From assembly GCF_000633455.1 (NCBI RefSeq), contig NZ_AYMG01000003.1, positions 124,001 through 188,000 of the forward strand: 64,000 nt of DNA, given 5' to 3'. Of the stretch, positions 7,764 through 17,099 are shown piece after piece. Position numbers and translations under genes: made by a program. The notes under the pieces are model-generated. The model was not told the origin of the DNA and did not search any database. It was given only the letters and a program-made list of their open reading frames with translations. The number at the start of each line of letters is the position of its first letter. Within the stretch, counting starts at the first letter, position 1. This DNA is from Pedobacter jeongneungensis. Its GTDB lineage: Bacteria > Bacteroidota > Bacteroidia > Sphingobacteriales > Sphingobacteriaceae.

Positions 7764-9304
7764 GCCACGGAGACTCAGATTAGCACGGAATAATCTAATC
7801 CCAGATATGTCACTAGCTGCAAAAAATGTCTCCGTGTCAATCCGTGAATCTGTGGCTAAAAAAACAGTCGGATGGCAACATCCGACTGCACATTTATAAT
7901 TTTTGCCACGGAGACTCAGATTAGCACGGAATAATCTAATCCTGGATATGGCATTAATTACGAAAAATATCTCCGTGTCAATCCGTGTATGCGTGGCTAA
8001 AAAAACACTCGGATGGCAACATCCGACTGCACATTTATAATTTTTGCCACCGAGGCTCAGATTAGCACGGAGTAATCTAATCCTGTATATGGCATTAATT
8101 ACGAAAAACATCTCCGTGTCAATCCGTGTATCAGTGGCTAAAAAAAGTCTGATGGCAACATCCGACTGCACATTTATATCTTCTAACCTTAATCATCTTA
8201 ACTCCTTAATGATAAAAACAAACTCATCAATTAAGGCATTGACTACAAAAACATCTCCGTGTCAATCCGTGAATCTGTGGCTAAAAAAACAGTCAGATGG
8301 CAACATCCGACTGCACATTTATAATTTTTGCCACGGAGGCTCAGATTAGCACGGAGTAATCTAATCCTGGATATGTCAATAGCTGCAAAAAATGTCTCCG
8401 TGTCAATCCGTGAATCTGTGGCTAAAAAAAGTCTGATGGCAACATCCGACTGCACTCTTATAGTTTTTACTACGGAGGCTCAGATTAGCACGGAATAATC
8501 CAATCCTGGATATGGCATTAATTACGAAAAACATCTCCGTGTCAATCCGTGTATCCGTGGCTAAAAAAACATTCGGATGGGAACATCCGACTGCACATTT
8601 ATAGTTTTAGCCACGGAGACTCAGATTAGCACGGAATAATCTAATCCCAGATATGTCACTAGCTGCAAAAAAATATCTCTGTGTCAATCCGTGAATCAGT
8701 GGCTAAAAAAACAGTCGGATGGCAACATCCGACTGCACATTTATAATTTTTGCCACGGAGGCTCAGATTAGCACGGAATAATCCAATCCTGGATATGGCA
8801 TTAATTACGAAAAATATCTCCGTGTCCATCCGTGTATCCGTGGCTAAAAAAACATTCGGATGGGAACATCCGACTGCACATTTATAGTTTTTGCCACGGA
8901 GACTCAGATTAGCACGGAATAATCTAATCCCAGATATGTCACTAGCTGCAAAAAAATATCTCTGTGTCAATCCGTGAATCAGTGGCTAAAAAAACAGTCG
9001 GATGGCAACATCCGACTGCACATTTATAATTTTTGCCACGGAGGCTCAGATTAGCACGGAGTAATCTAATCCTGGATATGGCATTAATTACGAAAAATAT
9101 CTCCGTGTCAATCCGTGTATGCGTGGCTAAAAAAACACTCGGATGGCAACATCCGACTGCACATTTATAGTTTTTGTCACCGAGGCTCAGATTAGCACGG
9201 AGTAATCTAATCCTGTATATGGCATTAATTACGAAAAACATCTCCGTGTCCATCCGTGTATCCGTGGCTAAAAAAACAGTCGGATGGGAACATCCGACTG
9301 CACA
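7764..9304. repeat. Tandem array of about eleven ~141 bp units with a hairpin in each
   Basis: Units begin near 7764, 7905, 8046, (partial, 8232), 8330, 8469, 8610, 8752, 8893, 9035 and 9176, mostly 141-142 bp apart. Each has a left motif GCCACGGAGACTCAGATTAG, a variable centre, a right motif CCGTGTCAATCCGTG ending GTGGCT, an A run, then the hairpin CAGTCGGATG-GCAA-CATCCGACTG. Read on the minus strand, the hairpin is followed by six to seven T, the form of an intrinsic terminator. The outer motifs are also roughly inverted copies of each other. One unit (8180-8231) is broken by unrelated sequence. The array fills the gap between two minus-strand genes. Short open frames inside are artefacts of a period divisible by three. 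Confidence 0.95.
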
Positions 9305-9336
9305 ACTAAATATCTAAAATAATTAAAAGATTAGGA

Positions 9337-10170
9337 TTAAAACACCTTACCGATTACGCGGTAAGTAATATTCGTTCCGTCTACAATTTCTTCATAGTAC
9401 ACATCATCAGGCGAAACAAAATATTTTTCATTTTTAATGGTCACCTCTCTGCATCCTTCTGGCAATTGGTTAATAATATCACCTATATTATGCGTATCAA
9501 CCGGACCATCCGTTGTATTTAAAACCCCATCTTTTCCAGCCACAACATATACCGTTTTACCATCGGCATTCTCTTTTTGAGTGTAATAAACACCTTTATA
9601 TTCGTAATAATCAACCCCGTTAATGGTCACCTGATTTGCATCTGATGGTAAATTCGGAACTTCAGCACCCACTGGTGGGGTTACTACTTCGTATTGATCA
9701 TTATTTTGTTGATAAAACAATCCACCAGAATAATAAAATTGGTTCGGACCATAATAAAATGGATAATAACCATAAGGCAATACACCAATCCTGAAACCTA
9801 AAAACGGCCTGTAAAAATTATAATAACTGTAATAAGGTCTATAATATGGTCTTCCAAAACCAGGTCTGTAACCATAACCCGGTCTGCCATATCCCGGACG
9901 GTAACCTGGCCTGTTATAACCATAACTTGGTCTGCCTGAACGGATACCGGGAGAAAAACTGCCTCTGCTCGGCGCGCGCATAGATGGCTGACGAGAAATG
10001 GAACCGCCACCTCTTGATGAGCCAATTGAGCCCGATCTGCCTCCGCCGAAAGAACCTCCACCACCTCCGCTCCTGCTTGGCCGCTGTGCAGAAACACTTT
10101 CGATACTCAAGGTTGCAATCATCGCTGCTGCAGCGAAAACAACCAATCCTTTATTTAATAACCTATTCAT
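9337..10170 (-). CDS. Exported Gly/Arg/Tyr-rich protein with DUF6515-like C-terminus
   Basis: A 277-residue exported protein. Signal peptide (residues 1-28, ending VSAQ), then a low-complexity part rich in Ser, Gly and Arg (30-75), a Tyr/Pro/Gly/Arg-rich part (80-140), and two folded repeats (about 165-277) around VTINGVDYYEYKGVYYT and VTIKNEKYFVSPDDVYYEE. That C-terminal pattern fits DUF6515, whose function is unknown. The composition suggests an envelope or extracellular-matrix role, which is inference. Its 3' side meets the 141 bp hairpin array 33 bp after the stop, which could end its transcript. Confidence 0.75.
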   Translation of the reverse strand: MNRLLNKGLVVFAAAAMIATLSIESVSAQRPSRSGGGGGSFGGGRSGSIGSSRGGGSISRQPSMRAPSRGSFSPGIRSGRPSYGYNRPGYRPGYGRPGYGYRPGFGRPYYRPYYSYYNFYRPFLGFRIGVLPYGYYPFYYGPNQFYYSGGLFYQQNNDQYEVVTPPVGAEVPNLPSDANQVTINGVDYYEYKGVYYTQKENADGKTVYVVAGKDGVLNTTDGPVDTHNIGDIINQLPEGCREVTIKNEKYFVSPDDVYYEEIVDGTNITYRVIGKVF

Positions 10171-10454
10171 TTTTTTGTGTTTAATTCGATTATCTATATG
10201 ACGGTTAAAATTCTTAAAAGATTATCCCTTAACAGGATTTAACTAAATTTTGATAAAGTGATGACGAAGAAAGTGTTATAAATAGCAGTTTTTTTCACAT
10301 CAGGCTTCTGACCTCAGTCTTCCGACTTTCGGACTACGCCATTATCCATCACACATCTTCCATTATACATCTTTAACAAACCTTTTACGGGCTATTTTTT
10401 CTAATCAATCTCTAATCACCTATATTTAAATTTTATTCCTAAAAACTAAAATAA

Positions 10455-12326
10455 ATGAATCTTCAAAGAATTTTCGGTCTTCTGTTTTGTCTGTTTATTT
10501 CAAATGAATTACTTGCCCAGCAAACAGATTCGGCTTATGTGAGAGAAAATTACACCAAAATAGAACGCCAGATCCCCATGCGTGATGGGGTTAAGTTATT
10601 CACTTCCATTTACATACCCAAAAATCAATCCAAAAAATATCCATTTTTAATAAACCGTACTCCTTACACCGTTGCCCCTTATGGAGAAGATAAATACAAA
10701 CTGAGCCTGGGTAATTTCCCTGCAATGATGCGAGAAGGATTTATTTTTGTTTACCAGGATGTACGTGGCCGCTGGATGAGCGAAGGAACCTTTGCCGATA
10801 TCCGCCCCCAGGTAGTGGGCAAAAAAGGCAAAACAGCCATCGATGAGAGTACAGATACTTACGACACCATCGACTGGCTGGTTAAAAATGTAAAAGGCAA
10901 TAACGGTAATGCCGGGATTTATGGCATTTCGTACCCGGGTTTTTATTCTACAACTTCGCTGCCTAATGCACATCCGGCCTTGAAAGCTGTATCGCCACAA
11001 GCACCAGTTACCGATTGGTTTTTAGGGGATGATTTTCACCACCGTGGAACTTTATTTTTAATGGATGCCTTCAGTTTTATGGGCAGTTTTGGCGTTCCAC
11101 GTCCTAAACCCATCACCCCTGATAAAGGCCCCAAAGGTTTTCAGTTCCCTATTCAGGACAATTACCGTTTTTATTTAGAAGCAGGATCTGTTAAAAACCT
11201 AAAAGACCGTTATTTTGCAGACAGCATTAAATTCTGGAACGATTTATTTAAACATCCAAATTTAGATACCTTCTGGAAATCGCGTTTAATTACCCCACAT
11301 TTAACCAATGTAAAACCAGCGGTGATGGTGGTAGGAGGTTTTTTTGATGCAGAAGATGCTTATGGTACTTTTGCCACCTATAAAGCCATTGAAAAACAGA
11401 ATCCTGGCGCTAATAATATCCTCGTAGCTGGTCCATGGTTTCATGGAGGCTGGGTACGCAGTGATGGTTCTTTTCTTGGCGACATCAACTTTGGCAAAAC
11501 CACCAGTATCGATTATCAGCAACAGTACGAATTGCCCTTCTTTAAACATTATTTAAAAGGTGAAGGCGATTTTAATGCATCAGAAGCCAATATTTTTGTT
11601 ACCGGTAGTAACGAATGGAAAAAATTCAACACCTGGCCACCACAAGATGTAGAAACAAAAAACCTGTATTTACAACCCAACGGAAAACTGGCTTTCGAAA
11701 AAGTGGGCAGAACTGATAGCTGGGACGAATATGTAAGCGATCCGAATAATCCCGTTCCTTATCAGGATGGTATCCAGGCCAAACGTACCCGCGAATATAT
11801 GATCGACGATCAACGTTTTGCCGCCCGTCGCCCGGATGTAAAAACATACCAAACTGATGCTTTAACAGAAGATATTACGCTAACCGGCCCAGTACTGGCC
11901 AATCTTGTGGTTTCTACTACCGGAACAGATGCCGATTATGTTGTAAAACTGATTGATGTTTATCCCGAAGATGCTCCAAACCCGGTACCGAACCCAAAAA
12001 ACTTAATCATGGGCGGTTACGAAATGTTGGTTCGTGGCGAGATTATGCGCGGCAAATACCGCAACAGTTTCGAAAAACCCGAGGCTTTTGTTCCCGGAAC
12101 CATTACAAATGTAAATTATCCTTTGCCAGATGTTGCGCACACCTTCAAAAAAGGGCATAAGATTATGATCCAGATTCAAAACTCCTGGTTCCCTTTAGCT
12201 GATCGCAATCCGCAGAAATTTATGGATATTTATCAGGCAGAACCGCAGGATTTTCAAAAAGCAACACACAAAATTTACCACGATGTGCACAACAGCTCGT
12301 TCATTACCGTTTCGGTGTTAAAATAA
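10455..12326 (+). CDS. Secreted CocE/NonD-family hydrolase (S15-like), copy 1
   Basis: A 623-residue exported alpha/beta-hydrolase. Signal peptide to about residue 21, then the family start RQIPMRDGVKLFTSIYIPK. The nucleophile is Ser159 in GISYPG, an acidic residue is likely in the FFDAEDAYG loop, and the His in AGPWFHGGW. A C-terminal jelly-roll (about 430-620) carries TGPVLANLVVSTTGTDADYVVKLIDVYP. The family covers X-Pro dipeptidyl-peptidases, cocaine esterase and glutaryl-7-ACA acylases, so the natural substrate is a peptide or ester. The next gene is a close paralog in the same direction, a tandem duplication. A periplasmic site is likely. Confidence 0.92.
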   Translation: MNLQRIFGLLFCLFISNELLAQQTDSAYVRENYTKIERQIPMRDGVKLFTSIYIPKNQSKKYPFLINRTPYTVAPYGEDKYKLSLGNFPAMMREGFIFVYQDVRGRWMSEGTFADIRPQVVGKKGKTAIDESTDTYDTIDWLVKNVKGNNGNAGIYGISYPGFYSTTSLPNAHPALKAVSPQAPVTDWFLGDDFHHRGTLFLMDAFSFMGSFGVPRPKPITPDKGPKGFQFPIQDNYRFYLEAGSVKNLKDRYFADSIKFWNDLFKHPNLDTFWKSRLITPHLTNVKPAVMVVGGFFDAEDAYGTFATYKAIEKQNPGANNILVAGPWFHGGWVRSDGSFLGDINFGKTTSIDYQQQYELPFFKHYLKGEGDFNASEANIFVTGSNEWKKFNTWPPQDVETKNLYLQPNGKLAFEKVGRTDSWDEYVSDPNNPVPYQDGIQAKRTREYMIDDQRFAARRPDVKTYQTDALTEDITLTGPVLANLVVSTTGTDADYVVKLIDVYPEDAPNPVPNPKNLIMGGYEMLVRGEIMRGKYRNSFEKPEAFVPGTITNVNYPLPDVAHTFKKGHKIMIQIQNSWFPLADRNPQKFMDIYQAEPQDFQKATHKIYHDVHNSSFITVSVLK

Positions 12327-12352
12327 AATGTTAAGCGCGTCGTTATGCGGTT

Positions 12353-12415
12353 CGTCATTCCCAACTTGATTAGGAATCTTAATGCATTACGATTCCCGCC
12401 TGCGCGGGAATGACG
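12353..12415. repeat. Interspersed palindromic repeat with CGTCATTCCC ends
   Basis: Ends are CGTCATTCCC and GGGAATGACG. Inside is a perfect 8 bp hairpin, ATTCCCGC-CTGC-GCGGGAAT (12392-12411). It sits between the two tandem hydrolase genes. This is a common type of intergenic repeat; here it may weaken read-through from copy 1 into copy 2. Confidence 0.8.
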
Positions 12416-12457
12416 CCTAACATTAAAAACAAATTCTTAGCTTATTATTCTTAAAAA

Positions 12458-14323
12458 ATGAAATACTTTAAACTCATCATCATCCTGCTTTCCGCCTCTT
12501 CGGCCTTTGCTCAAAGCGATGCAGGATACCCAAAAACAAACTACACTAAAAAAGAAGTGTACATCCCCATGCGTGATGGCACCAAACTTTTTACGGCCAT
12601 TTATACCCCAAAAGATGCGGCAAAGGATAAAAAATATCCGATGATTATGCAACGCACCTGTTATAGTGTAGCTCCATATGGTGAAGATAAATTCCCTGCA
12701 CGTTTAGGCCCATCCGAACTGATGATGAAAGAAGGTTATATCGTGGTGATGCAGGATGTACGCGGCCGCTGGAAAAGCGAAGGTACGTGGACCAATATGA
12801 CACCCGTAATCGACAATAAAAAAACAAAGAAAGATGTGGATGAAGGTTCAGATACTTACGACACCATTGATTGGTTGGTTAAAAATGTGGCCAATAACAA
12901 TGGTAAGGTGGGTCAGTGGGGTATTTCTTATCCTGGATTTTATACCGCAGCCGGAATTTTAAGCAATCATCCTGCACTAAAAGCATCATCGCCGCAGGCA
13001 CCAATTTCTGATTTCTTTTTTGATGATTTCCACCACAATGGTTCATTCTTACAAAGCTACTTTTTTACCTTTCCGGTATTTGGCGTTCAGAAAACAGATA
13101 CCACTTCAAAAGCCTGGTACAATAATCAAATGATTTTGCCAAAAACAAAAGATGGCTATCAGTTTGCTTTAGACCTTGGTCCTTTAACCAATGCCGATAA
13201 ATATTATAAAAATAATTTCTTCTGGCAGGAAACTGTTAACCATCCAAACTACGATGAGTTTTGGCAAAAACGCGGATTGTTAAAACACTACAATACCGTT
13301 AAACCAGCCGTAATGTTGGTGGGGGGCTGGTACGATGCAGAAGATTTATCAGGACCATTAAACATTTATAAAACCATCGAAAAGAAAAACCCAAATGCTT
13401 ACAATACCATCGTTATGGGACCATTCGGACATGGCAGATGGAGCCGCGAAACTGGTCACACCATGCACAGCAATGTTTATTTTGGCGATAGCATCGCTAC
13501 TTTTTACCAAAAAGAAATCGAAGCGAAATTTTTTAACCATTTCTTAAAAGGTAATGGAGATAAAAACTCTGGCCTGCCAGAAGCTTACATGTTCGATACT
13601 GGTAAAAAACAATGGGAAACCTTTAGCAAATGGCCAACAGAAAAAGCCAGCAAACAAAAATTATATCTGGGTGCCGATGGTAAATTGAGCATGACTGCCC
13701 CATCAGCTGCTGGCTCAGTAAATTACATCAGCGATCCTTTAAAACCAGTTCCATATACAGAAGATTTAACCACTACCTTAGGTTTTACCCCGCACAATTA
13801 CATGAGCGAAGATCAGCGTTTTGCTGGCAGAAGACCAGACGTTTTGGTATATCAAACCGAGGTATTGGACAACGACATTACTTTGGGCGGCGAAATCATG
13901 TCGCACCTTAAAATTGCCACTACCGGTACCGATGCCGATTTTATTGTAAAACTGATCGATGTATATCCAGCTGATGAGCCCAATAACCCTTATATGCCAA
14001 ATAAGAACATTACCCTGAGCAATTACTGGCAAATGGTACGCTCAGAAGTGATGCCGGCCCGTTTCCGCAACAGTTTTGAAAAACCAGAGGCTTTGGTAGC
14101 CAATCAAAAAACAGATGTAAACTTTCAATTGCAGGACGTATTGCATACCTTTAAAAAAGGACACAGGATTATGATTCAGGTGCAGAGTACAGCTTTTCCG
14201 TTATTTGCCCGTAATCCACAGAAATTTGTAGAAAACCCTTATAAAGCAACTGAAGCAGACTATATTAAAGCTACACAAACGGTATTTAACGATAGCTTTA
14301 TCGAAGTTGACGTGATAAAATAG
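12458..14323 (+). CDS. Secreted CocE/NonD-family hydrolase (S15-like), copy 2
   Basis: Paralog of the preceding gene, 621 residues and similar along its whole length. Signal peptide ends near residue 19 (AFAQ). The nucleophile is the Ser in GISYPG (about 156), with the His in MGPFGHGRW and the same C-terminal jelly-roll (LGGEIMSHLKIATTGTDADFIVKLIDVYP). The loop regions after the nucleophile differ (DDFHHNGSFLQSYFF here), so the two copies probably prefer different substrates. A palindromic repeat lies before it and another after it, so it may be transcribed alone. Function as an exported peptidase or esterase is a family-level call. Confidence 0.92.
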   Translation: MKYFKLIIILLSASSAFAQSDAGYPKTNYTKKEVYIPMRDGTKLFTAIYTPKDAAKDKKYPMIMQRTCYSVAPYGEDKFPARLGPSELMMKEGYIVVMQDVRGRWKSEGTWTNMTPVIDNKKTKKDVDEGSDTYDTIDWLVKNVANNNGKVGQWGISYPGFYTAAGILSNHPALKASSPQAPISDFFFDDFHHNGSFLQSYFFTFPVFGVQKTDTTSKAWYNNQMILPKTKDGYQFALDLGPLTNADKYYKNNFFWQETVNHPNYDEFWQKRGLLKHYNTVKPAVMLVGGWYDAEDLSGPLNIYKTIEKKNPNAYNTIVMGPFGHGRWSRETGHTMHSNVYFGDSIATFYQKEIEAKFFNHFLKGNGDKNSGLPEAYMFDTGKKQWETFSKWPTEKASKQKLYLGADGKLSMTAPSAAGSVNYISDPLKPVPYTEDLTTTLGFTPHNYMSEDQRFAGRRPDVLVYQTEVLDNDITLGGEIMSHLKIATTGTDADFIVKLIDVYPADEPNNPYMPNKNITLSNYWQMVRSEVMPARFRNSFEKPEALVANQKTDVNFQLQDVLHTFKKGHRIMIQVQSTAFPLFARNPQKFVENPYKATEADYIKATQTVFNDSFIEVDVIK

Positions 14324-14328
14324 CAAAT

Positions 14329-14409
14329 CGTCATTGCAAGGCACGAAGCAATCTTACAACTGTGGGTTATAGCGATCGCATTAGGATTGCTTCGTGCCTC
14401 GCAATAACG
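14329..14409. repeat. Solo CGTCATTGC-type palindromic repeat
   Basis: Arms CGTCATTGCAAGGCACGAAG and, inverted, CTTCGTGCCTCGCAATAACG enclose AGCAATCT and its complement ATTGCT. This is the same repeat family as the large array at 52.7-54.1 kb. It begins 6 bp after the stop of hydrolase copy 2 and could act as a terminator-like structure. Confidence 0.85.
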
Positions 14410-14480
14410 CAATATTATAAAAACCCCAAAGCCTCGGTTCGTGTCTCCACGAACCGAAAGCATGGTCAACCAATAAACAA

Positions 14481-16133
14481 ATGAAAAAACTATTTATTCT
14501 TTTCGCACTTGCCTTCAGTATTCCTGCTGCGCAGGCGCAGATGCTGGGCAAAAACCAGGTAAACTCCAGGGCCGATAGCCTCCGTGGAACACTTAGCCCT
14601 TTACGTACCTGCTACGACATTAACTATTACCACTTAGACGTAAAAATCGATATCGATCAGAAATCCATCGCCGGAAGCAACGAATTTGCTTTTACAGCTA
14701 CACAGGATTTTAATAAACTACAGTTCGATCTTTTCGATAACCTCAAAGTAGAAAAAGTAGTGTACAAGGGCACTGATTTACCTTTCACAAGGGAATATAA
14801 TGCTGTTTTTGTAACCTTCCCCAAAGCAGTTAAAAGAGGAAGTAAAGATAAATTCACGGTTTTTTACTCAGGTAACCCGACCGTGGCTAAAACTCCACCA
14901 TGGGATGGTGGTTTTATTTTCAAAAAAGATGCTGCTGGCAATCCATTTGTTTCTGTAGCCTGCCAGGGGCTTGGCGCCAGCGTATGGTGGCCAAATAAAG
15001 ATCACCAGAGCGATGAGGTAGACAGCATGTTGATCAGCATCAGCATACCAAATACTTTGCAGGAAATATCTAATGGAAGATTAAGAAATACTGTTGATCA
15101 GGCCGGTGGTTACAAACAATATAACTGGTTTGTAAGCAACCCCATCAATAATTATGACGTAACCTTTTACATTGGTAAATATGCTCACTGGCAAGACAGT
15201 TATGATGGCGAAAACGGAAAACTGAGTATAGATTATTGGGCATTACAAACCGACAGTGCCAAAGCCCGCCCGCACTGGGATGCCGATGTTAAACCCATGC
15301 TAAAATGTTTTGAGTACTGGTTCGGTCCTTACCCCTGGTATAAAGATGGCTACAAACTGGTTGAAGCGCCGCATTTAGGAATGGAGCATCAAAGTGCCGT
15401 TGCTTATGGCAACCAGTTTAAACAAGGTTATTTAGGTAGAGATTTAAGTGGCACCGGCCATGGTTTAAAATGGGATTTCATTACCATCCACGAAAGCGGG
15501 CACGAATGGTTTGGCAATAACATCACTTCAAAAGATATTGGCGACATGTGGGTGCACGAAGGTTTTACCAATTACTCTGAAGTATTGTTTACCGAGTGTA
15601 CCGAGAACAAAGCGGCTGCCGATGAATATGTAATCGGATTACAGAAAATCATCCGCAACGACATCCCTGTAATTGGTCCTTATGGTGTAAACAAAGAAGG
15701 TTCGGGCGATATGTACCCTAAAGCTGCAAATCTGATCAGCATCATCCGTCAGCTCATTAATAACGACGAGAAATTCAGGCAGATCCTCCGCGGATTGAAT
15801 AAAACTTTTTATCATCAAACCGTAACCACCGCACAGATCGAAAATTACATTGCCAAACAAAGCGGTTTAAAATTAGATAAGATTTTTGATCAGTATTTAC
15901 GTTATACTAAAATACCGGTTCTGGAATATAAAATCGATAACGGCAACTTATCTTACCGTTGGGTAACCGATGTTAAAGGTTTCGATATGCCAGTACGCGT
16001 AACCCTAAAAACTGGCGCCTATACTTTAATTAAACCAACAAACGATTGGAAAACCATAAAAGTTGATACCAGTATAAATGCTGATAACTTTAAAAAAGAT
16101 CCGCTGTTTTATATCAATATGAAAAAAGTATAA
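14481..16133 (+). CDS. Secreted M1-family metallopeptidase
   Basis: Zinc aminopeptidase-like protein, 550 residues. Signal peptide ends QAQ near residue 20. An N-terminal beta domain (about 35-220) is followed by the exopeptidase motif as GMEHQSA (about 300) and the zinc site HESGHEW with the third ligand Glu in MWVHEGFTNYSE (about 335-358). The M1 family trims N-terminal residues from peptides. Length is short for M1 because the C-terminal helical domain is reduced. Neighbouring S15-like hydrolases suggest exported peptide breakdown, which is inference. Zinc ligands and the Glu are intact, so it should be active. Confidence 0.93.
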   Translation: MKKLFILFALAFSIPAAQAQMLGKNQVNSRADSLRGTLSPLRTCYDINYYHLDVKIDIDQKSIAGSNEFAFTATQDFNKLQFDLFDNLKVEKVVYKGTDLPFTREYNAVFVTFPKAVKRGSKDKFTVFYSGNPTVAKTPPWDGGFIFKKDAAGNPFVSVACQGLGASVWWPNKDHQSDEVDSMLISISIPNTLQEISNGRLRNTVDQAGGYKQYNWFVSNPINNYDVTFYIGKYAHWQDSYDGENGKLSIDYWALQTDSAKARPHWDADVKPMLKCFEYWFGPYPWYKDGYKLVEAPHLGMEHQSAVAYGNQFKQGYLGRDLSGTGHGLKWDFITIHESGHEWFGNNITSKDIGDMWVHEGFTNYSEVLFTECTENKAAADEYVIGLQKIIRNDIPVIGPYGVNKEGSGDMYPKAANLISIIRQLINNDEKFRQILRGLNKTFYHQTVTTAQIENYIAKQSGLKLDKIFDQYLRYTKIPVLEYKIDNGNLSYRWVTDVKGFDMPVRVTLKTGAYTLIKPTNDWKTIKVDTSINADNFKKDPLFYINMKKV

Positions 16134-16252
16134 TATTTTAATCTGTTTACCAGGCATCTGCAACGATAATTTTCAATTTGTGCAACTTTTCCGAAAAACA
16201 ACCGTCTTATAAGAAAAGCTCATTATTCATCTAAAAAATAAAATCTATCACT

Positions 16253-16984
16253 ATGAAAAAAGTATTTGCAATATTATTGGCATCATTAACACTAACCGCT
16301 GGCATTAACGCAATTGCAAAAGACGGTACCCGCATCATTGCATCAAGCAAAAAAAACGATGACCGCGATGTTAAAAACTTTAACGGCATTGCTTCAGCAG
16401 GCCCTATTAATGTAATTGTAACCTTAGGCAATACTGAAAGCTGCCGTTTAGAAGGAGATGCAGAGGCACTTGCTTCAATTATTACCGAAGTAAAAGGCAA
16501 TGTTTTGGTTATCCGTCCAAAAACAAGTATTACCAGCTGGTCTAGAAAATACGAAAGCAAAAAAATCACTGCTTATGTTACCGCAAAAGAACTGGCCAGC
16601 TTAACTGTAAGTGGCGATGGCAACCTAACCGTTAACGGAAAAATCAGCACGGGTAGCCTAACTACAACCGTAAGCGGTTCTGGTAACATCAAAGCAACCG
16701 CCAATGTAGACGATTATAGTGGTGTAATTAGTGGTTCAGGCGCCATAAACATCACTGGTGGGGCCGATCGTGCCAAAGTGGTGATCAGCAGTTCGGGTAC
16801 ATTTGCGGGTAAATCTTTTTCAACAAAAACATTAACCAGTACCATCAGTGGTTCGGGAACCGTAAATATTGCCGTTAGCGAAAGCATCAGAGCTGTAATC
16901 AGCGGATCAGGAAGCGTAAATTATTCTGGCAACCCAACTGTTGATAAAACCGTTATCGGTTCAGGTGGTGTGAGAAAAGTATAA
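16253..16984 (+). CDS. Exported GIN-domain (DUF2807) protein
   Basis: A 243-residue protein with a signal peptide (1-22) and a single GIN domain, the family also named putative auto-transporter adhesin head. The domain is visible from FNGIASAGPINVIVTLG and from the repeated GSG turns: VSGSGNIKA, ISGSGAINI, ISSSGTF, ISGSGTVNI, ISGSGSVNY, each about 18-20 residues apart, as in a right-handed beta-helix. The function in Bacteroidota is not known; envelope stress or anti-sigma-linked roles have been suggested for relatives. A terminator follows directly. Confidence 0.88.
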   Translation: MKKVFAILLASLTLTAGINAIAKDGTRIIASSKKNDDRDVKNFNGIASAGPINVIVTLGNTESCRLEGDAEALASIITEVKGNVLVIRPKTSITSWSRKYESKKITAYVTAKELASLTVSGDGNLTVNGKISTGSLTTTVSGSGNIKATANVDDYSGVISGSGAINITGGADRAKVVISSSGTFAGKSFSTKTLTSTISGSGTVNIAVSESIRAVISGSGSVNYSGNPTVDKTVIGSGGVRKV

Positions 16985-17008
16985 ATCAGATTCATCATCA
17001 GATAAAGA

Positions 17009-17039
17009 ATGCTCCGGAGAAATTCGGGGCATTTTTTTT
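17009..17039 (+). terminator. Intrinsic terminator after the GIN-domain gene
   Basis: A 9 bp stem AATGCTCCG / CGGGGCATT (one G-T pair) followed by a run of T. It starts 25 bp after the stop codon. Confidence 0.8.
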
Positions 17040-17099
17040 AATATCCCTTTAGCTTATACGCGTGATTTGAAAAGCAGGTTCAGTGCAACTATTAATGTC

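Noticed and set aside
6546..8171. A 541-residue phytase-like protein starting at 8171
   Set aside because: The first ~155 residues are translated repeat and hide the lipoprotein signal; the start was moved to 7706.
8243..9253. Short minus-strand frames of 70-103 residues repeating SLRGKNYKCAVGC
   Set aside because: They are translations of the tandem repeat, kept open only because the period is a multiple of three. They lack a start or signal context.
7764..9304. CRISPR-like appearance of regularly spaced units
   Set aside because: Unit length is 141 bp, units are similar along their whole length, there are no unique spacers and no cas genes.
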